From the NCBI GenBank assembly GCA_014729315.1, contig WJKD01000921.1:1-5409 (forward strand): DNA of 5,409 nucleotides, given 5' to 3'. The first letter of the stretch is position 1, and the number at the start of each line of letters is the position of its first letter. Origin of the DNA: Promethearchaeota archaeon (GTDB lineage Archaea; Asgardarchaeota; Lokiarchaeia; Sigynarchaeales; SOKP01). The position numbers were made by a program, and so were the translations under genes. The notes below the pieces were generated by a model. The model was not told the origin of the DNA, searched no databases, and saw only the letters and a list, made by a program, of their open reading frames with translations. This document shows, in pieces, positions 4,883-5,409 of this stretch.

Positions 4883-5409
4883 TTGAACAAGATAAACAGT
4901 TTGAAGTCAGTAGAAGAACTAAGAAACTATGTAAACTCTCAAATTAATAATAATAATAAAGATGTTGAAATCATTACTAAAAGGAGCGATAGAAGCGTTG
5001 CTGATAGAATTATCGAGTCAAAAAAGACCAGGTTTAGTAATTCAAAAAATCTTATAAAAAATGATGATGGTGTGGAAGTTGGAAATCATAAGATCTACGG
5101 AAAATACATAGCAATCGATGGTGTTATTATCTCAGTAGATTGTTGGAATCCAGAAGCAGACCTCGTCTATGTTTCCCACGCTCACATGGATCACATCCCA
5201 ATTTTGCCCCGAAATTTCACCGAGAAATTAAAAAAGAAGAACAATTATCCGAAGTTTTTATGTTCAGCGTTAACGAGAGATATCTCGGAGCTTCGCACAA
5301 GAGGCAGATTTACTATTCCCGATAAAATTTGGCTATTGGGGAGAGAAATGAAATGGAACGAGAAGATCTCAACAACTTTTAAAGGGATTAAGATCACACT
5401 CCTTCCTAA
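4883..5409 (+). CDS. Metallo-beta-lactamase-fold nuclease, SNM1/beta-CASP-like (5' part, runs off right edge)
   Basis: The frame opens after TGA 4841 and stays open to the last base, giving about 175 visible codons from TTG 4883. No in-frame ATG occurs before codon 102, so a non-ATG start is required. Counting from TTG 4883, residues 99-104 read HAHMDH, the HxHxDH metal-binding motif of the fold. It is preceded by IISVDCWNPEADLVYVS, whose Asp86 would be the first conserved acid of the family. The 80 residues before it are polar, with Asn22-25 in a row, and form no recognisable domain. The visible end, GIKITLLP, normally leads into the next conserved His strand, which lies beyond the window. 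SNM1/Artemis/CPSF73-type members cut DNA or RNA. Assignment to the beta-CASP branch is inference because the distinguishing C-terminal motifs are missing. Its position directly after cas4 suggests a link to spacer processing or DNA repair, or simply shared transcription. Confidence 0.8.
   Translation, partial: MNKINSLKSVEELRNYVNSQINNNNKDVEIITKRSDRSVADRIIESKKTRFSNSKNLIKNDDGVEVGNHKIYGKYIAIDGVIISVDCWNPEADLVYVSHAHMDHIPILPRNFTEKLKKKNNYPKFLCSALTRDISELRTRGRFTIPDKIWLLGREMKWNEKISTTFKGIKITLLP

Noticed and set aside
5140..5325. 61-codon + strand frame from ATG 5140
   Set aside because: It overlaps, in another phase, the frame that carries the HAHMDH metal-binding motif, which is the real gene.

Overview
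This AT-rich window most likely comes from an archaeon. The Cas1 is of the archaeal kind (type I-A/Sulfolobus/Pyrococcus-like wording, with a C-terminal Tyr-x-Pro-Phe-x3-Trp ending). Start codons mostly lack a Shine-Dalgarno sequence, TATA-box-like elements are present, and an oligo-T termination-like region follows the first gene. An uncultivated lineage such as an Asgard archaeon, or an archaeal extrachromosomal element, is possible but cannot be decided from this sequence.

Layout: 1-108 is the C-terminal end of a gene cut by the left edge, ending in a 25-residue repeat. It is followed by AT dinucleotide runs and two T7 tracts. From about 177 to 868 there is no intact gene. Several adjoining frames read like protein but are broken by stops and apparent frameshifts, which suggests one or two decayed genes. 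From 886 to the right edge there are five genes on the + strand: an unrecognised 509-residue protein with a CxxC...CxxC zinc-ribbon-like module (886-2415), cas1 (2559-3644), cas2 (3815-4108), cas4 (4177-4851), and the 5' part of a metallo-beta-lactamase-fold nuclease gene (4883 to the edge, non-ATG start). No T-run longer than four bases occurs in the spacers between these genes, so co-transcription is plausible.

Cas1, Cas2 and Cas4 form a complete adaptation module. Cas4 would trim and select prespacers, and the Cas1-Cas2 complex would insert them into a CRISPR array. No array and no recognisable interference gene (cas3, cas5, cas6, cas7, cas9, cas10, cas12) lies in the window. The 509-residue protein sits where an effector large subunit could sit. 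Its paired CxxC motifs recall Cas8-type proteins, but I cannot assign it. A SNM1/beta-CASP-like nuclease directly downstream of cas4 is an unusual companion and may be functionally linked.

A further unexplained feature is the spacer DNA. Each of the three long spacers of the cas cluster is an A-rich degenerate tandem repeat, with units of 15, 13 and about 19-21 bp. A short A-run plus CCGAG motif recurs ahead of the 509-residue gene, cas1 and cas2.
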